Shown here in pieces: positions 6,703 through 8,632 of a stretch of 8,632 bases of DNA. Location of the stretch: the NCBI GenBank assembly GCA_030668645.1, contig DAOVFC010000013.1:1-8632 (forward strand). Direction: 5' to 3'. The stretch's first letter is position 1. Every line of letters starts with the position of its first letter. The translations under genes were made by a program, and so were the position numbers. This DNA is from Candidatus Bathyarchaeota archaeon. GTDB taxonomy: Archaea > Thermoproteota > Bathyarchaeia > Bathyarchaeales > Bathycorpusculaceae. The notes beneath the pieces were generated by a model that saw nothing but the letters and a program-made list of their open reading frames with translations, had not been told where the DNA came from and made no database searches.

Positions 6703-7375
6703 CTACTGTTTTTGCTCCCTTCTCGTAAACCATTATCGGATTGAGGTCCAGCTCCTTGATCTCCTGATGATCCATAACGAGCTTCGAAGTGTTCAGCAGG
6801 ATTTTCACTATGACGTCTATGTCAGCTGGAGGCTGATTTCTATAACCCTTCAGTAGCGGGTAAGCCTTAACTTCAGTTATCATTTCACGGGCTTCTTCCT
6901 CCTTTATGGGTGCAATTCTGAAAGTTACATCCTTGAGAATTTCCACAAAAATCCCGCCCAATCCAAACATTAACGCCTGACCGAACTGCGGGTCCTTAAT
7001 AGCGCCCACTATAACTTCGGTTGACGAAGGAGCCATTTCTTGGACGAGCATACCGACAATTTTTGCGTCTGCCTTATGCTTCCTAACGTTTCCCAGTATT
7101 TTTTTGTAGGCGTTTCGAACATCCTTTTTATTCCTTAGATTGATTATAACGCCGCCAACATCTGATTTATGGATAACCTCTGGCGAGACAATCTTAAGAA
7201 CAACTGGATATCCGATTTCTTCCGCGAATTTAACGGCTTCAGCTTCATTTTTCGCTAGTTTAAACTTGGTGACTGGGATGCTGTATTCCATGCAGACAAC
7301 TTTGGCTTCTGTCTCAAGCAGAAACTTTCTTCCCTCTCCTCTAACTTTGTTAAAGATTTCTGACACAGTGTCCAT
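6680..7375 (-). CDS. Acetate/acyl-CoA ligase (ADP-forming), beta subunit (ATP-grasp)
   Basis: This is the stand-alone ATP-grasp subunit (231 residues from ATG 7375) of the archaeal ADP-forming acyl-CoA synthetase. That enzyme converts acyl-CoA, ADP and phosphate to acid, CoA and ATP during peptide or sugar fermentation. Visible motifs are YPVVLKIVSPEVIHKSDVGG (56-75) with nucleotide-binding Lys61, VQEMAPSSTEVIVGAIKDPQ (111-130), FGLGGIFVEILKDVTFRIAP (137-156), and the metal-binding ELDLNPIMV (208-216). The length matches known archaeal beta subunits of about 230 residues. The frame stays open 22 codons further up to 7441, but that stretch would overlap the DUF4430 gene. ATG 7375 has AAGGA (7390-7386) 10 bases upstream and gives the usual start. 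The catalytic-His alpha subunit is not in the window and must be encoded elsewhere. Confidence 0.9.
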   Translation of the reverse strand: MDTVSEIFNKVRGEGRKFLLETEAKVVCMEYSIPVTKFKLAKNEAEAVKFAEEIGYPVVLKIVSPEVIHKSDVGGVIINLRNKKDVRNAYKKILGNVRKHKADAKIVGMLVQEMAPSSTEVIVGAIKDPQFGQALMFGLGGIFVEILKDVTFRIAPIKEEEAREMITEVKAYPLLKGYRNQPPADIDVIVKILLNTSKLVMDHQEIKELDLNPIMVYEKGAKTVDARIVLE

Positions 7376-7413
7376 GATTGAAACATCCTTGGAGAATACT
7401 AATATGGATGCGC

Positions 7414-7427
7414 TTAAAACTTTTAAA
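7414..7427 (-). promoter_or_regulatory. Possible TATA box for the acyl-CoA synthetase beta gene
   Basis: The minus strand reads TTTAAAAGTTTTAA, which contains a perfect 13-base palindrome at 7414-7426. It sits between the end of the DUF4430 gene and the ATG at 7375. A box at TTTAAAAG (7427-7420) predicts a transcription start near 7397, leaving a leader of about 20 bases that holds the AAGGA ribosome binding site. It may mark the promoter of the six-gene minus-strand run, though the same AT-rich palindrome could instead belong to the 3' end of the upstream gene. Confidence 0.35.
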
Positions 7428-7431
7428 CTTG

Positions 7432-8259
7432 TTAGGGCCAAGACCAGTGCTCAAAGCTCCACTTGTAGATGCCGCCGGCATTTAGCATCCAAGCGTCACA
7501 GCCAACAGGTCCTGAAATCCATTCTTGCTCTCCATCATTCCAGTAACACCAAATCCAAGACCATCCTTCATAATAACCAATTGAATATTCTTTCCTATCA
7601 TTAATTGAAGTTAAGCGGACGTGTCCAGGCTTCATCTCCGGGTAGTAGGTGTAGTTGATTGTAGCGATTTCTTGTGTCAGTTGGAACAGGGTGGAACCTG
7701 CGGGCATGCTTGTTTCGTTATGCCACACTACTGTTTCGTTCCCGTAGTCTATGCACACACTCACGGTTAATGTCACAGCTTCGGTGACTATTCCGCTGAG
7801 TTCTCTCATTGAGAGCACATTGAACAATTCGTAATATTCGCTTAGTAATTCTCCAAATTCTTCTCTCGTAACGTTACTTTTTTGACTAATCGTTTGATAT
7901 TTCTTCTGTAGTGCGTGATAAGTTTTGTTCATATCATCTTGGTTCGTTAAAAGGTAGCTGTAATTACCCTTTAAGTTGTTTAGTAGCTTGCCAAAGGAAT
8001 ATGTTAATAGGGTGAAGTTGGTGCCCATCGGGAAGGAGTAATTTCCGTATAACGTAGAATATCCGCTTAATAAGTTGTTATATTTAGCCATCGATTCGTC
8101 ATACGCTGTGGCCATTTCGTCTATGGATTGCTGATTTTCAGCAAGTAGCTCACTATACGTTGCGTTTTGAAGGTAGAAGTATCCTGCGAGACTCGAAGTT
8201 GACGCCGCCCAAACAAGTACCGCTAATGTTACAAATATGAGTGTTCTTTTCTCAACCAA
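7432..8259 (-). CDS. DUF4430 (transcobalamin C-terminal-like) exoprotein with membrane anchor and coiled stalk
   Basis: This 275-residue protein has one N-terminal signal anchor (about residues 6-28). A helical, probably coiled stalk (about 33-145) follows, carrying six of its nine N-x-S/T sequons (N32, N73, N81, N99, N111, N129, then N174, N181, N202). The C-terminal beta domain (about 160-275) fits DUF4430, which is related to the C-terminal domain of transcobalamin and intrinsic factor. Its marks are MPAGSTLFQLTQEI, then GWSWIWCYWNDGE, EWISGPVGCDAWMLNAGG and IYKWSFEHW; nine tryptophans lie in the last 45 residues, and Cys238/Cys254 could pair. The domain should lie outside the cell. The TTG start at 8259 overlaps the stop of the ECF S-component-like gene by 8 bases, with AGGGG upstream, so the two are translated together. 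Ligand capture for that transporter is an inference. Confidence 0.82.
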   Translation of the reverse strand: MVEKRTLIFVTLAVLVWAASTSSLAGYFYLQNATYSELLAENQQSIDEMATAYDESMAKYNNLLSGYSTLYGNYSFPMGTNFTLLTYSFGKLLNNLKGNYSYLLTNQDDMNKTYHALQKKYQTISQKSNVTREEFGELLSEYYELFNVLSMRELSGIVTEAVTLTVSVCIDYGNETVVWHNETSMPAGSTLFQLTQEIATINYTYYPEMKPGHVRLTSINDRKEYSIGYYEGWSWIWCYWNDGEQEWISGPVGCDAWMLNAGGIYKWSFEHWSWP

Positions 8260-8632
8260 ACCTGTCGCCCCTTATCAAGTTGTTTAAGGCGTTCACTGAT
8301 GGAAGAGTTAAGATTCCAAAAACGGCGGTGTTGGAGGATACGTGAATTATTGAGAAGAAGGCGCCGTAGGCTATTGCTGAGAAAAGAGCTAAGGCAGGGT
8401 TCATTCCCGCTAGGATGAAGGAAACTCCTACTCCAATATTAGTGATTAAATCATATACTAAGGCGATAAAAGCTCCTAGGATAGCGGCTTCCGTGCAAAA
8501 TCTTGCTGAGTTAGTCCTGCCGGACATGTACCACCTATAGACTCCGCCCGAAACACCGGCTATCGCCATTCCAATCATTTGAAAAGGCATGTTCAAACCC
8601 GCGAACCCAAAAGGCGAAAGAAAACCGTTAAC
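8252..8632 (-). CDS. ECF transporter S-component-like membrane protein (partial, 5' end beyond window)
   Basis: The frame is open from the right edge to the stop at 8254-8252, giving 126 residues with no visible start. The TTG at 8596 and the ATG at 8590 are internal-looking, because VNGFLSPFGFAGLNMPFQMI reads straight through them. The sequence is strongly hydrophobic, with about four membrane segments. It shows the patterns FLSPFGFAG near the start, a small-residue helix AIAGVSGGVYRW, and a final segment with FFSIIHVSSNTAVFGILTLP, which resembles S components of energy-coupling factor transporters. S components bind a vitamin or metal in the membrane and work with an EcfT scaffold and two EcfA ATPases, none of which is in the window. 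The tight overlap with the DUF4430 exoprotein suggests a shared substrate. The substrate cannot be read from this part. Confidence 0.7.
   Translation of the reverse strand, partial: VNGFLSPFGFAGLNMPFQMIGMAIAGVSGGVYRWYMSGRTNSARFCTEAAILGAFIALVYDLITNIGVGVSFILAGMNPALALFSAIAYGAFFSIIHVSSNTAVFGILTLPSVNALNNLIRGDRFG

Noticed and set aside
6199..6856. Plus-strand frames opposite the coiled-coil and acyl-CoA synthetase genes
   Set aside because: Ser/Phe/Leu-rich translations are the typical mirror of Lys/Glu-rich helical genes on the other strand.
7376..7441. Longer start of the acyl-CoA synthetase beta subunit at 7441
   Set aside because: The extra 22 residues are hydrophobic and not typical of the family, and ATG 7375 has its own ribosome binding site and possible promoter.
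7140..7604. 154-codon plus-strand frame opposite the beta subunit and DUF4430 genes
   Set aside because: It crosses two well-supported minus-strand genes and its translation has no recognisable domain.

Overview
The window looks like a piece of an archaeal chromosome, probably from a TACK-type lineage such as the Bathyarchaeia. The lineage is inferred from gene content and was not tested. The archaeal marks are a DUF373 membrane protein, an archaeal-type YchF/PH0525-like GTPase with a TGS domain, a stand-alone ATP-grasp (beta) subunit of ADP-forming acyl-CoA synthetase, a COG1340-like coiled-coil protein, and AT-rich TATA-like boxes in place of bacterial -35/-10 promoters. Genes are tightly packed and several start with TTG next to a purine-rich ribosome binding site.

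Layout. (1) Positions 1-75, minus strand: the first 25 codons of a gene that runs off the left edge, which reads like the N terminus of a 2-oxoacid dehydrogenase E1 alpha subunit. (2) Positions 76-163: a short divergent promoter region with overlapping TATA-like boxes for both strands. (3) Positions 164-2773, plus strand: a secreted, membrane-anchored transglutaminase-like protein, then the GTPase gene, which carries an in-frame TGA at codon 44 between its P-loop and the rest of the protein. (4) Positions 2784-7375, minus strand: a compact run, in transcription order: ATP-grasp acyl-CoA synthetase beta subunit, a small unrecognised 84-residue ORF, the coiled-coil protein, DUF373 membrane protein, a nucleoside phosphorylase of the MTAP/MTIP family, and the cis-prenyl transferase UppS. 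(5) Positions 7432-8632, minus strand: a DUF4430 (transcobalamin C-terminal-like) exoprotein overlapping by 8 bases an ECF-transporter S-component-like membrane protein that runs off the right edge.

How the genes may work together. The right-hand pair looks like a surface capture protein plus a membrane substrate-binding component, possibly for a corrinoid or another vitamin-like ligand. The phosphorylase salvages methylthio-nucleosides made in polyamine or SAM metabolism, and its active-site signature (N-x-A-A-G instead of the MTAP D-x-D) points to 6-oxopurine substrates. UppS makes the polyprenyl carrier used in archaeal glycosylation, and both exoproteins here are rich in N-glycosylation sequons. 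The most unusual points are the interrupted GTPase, the DUF4430/ECF pair, and the small ORF inserted in the minus-strand run. I see no mobile element, CRISPR array, tRNA or rRNA, and no gene-free stretch longer than about 300 bases.
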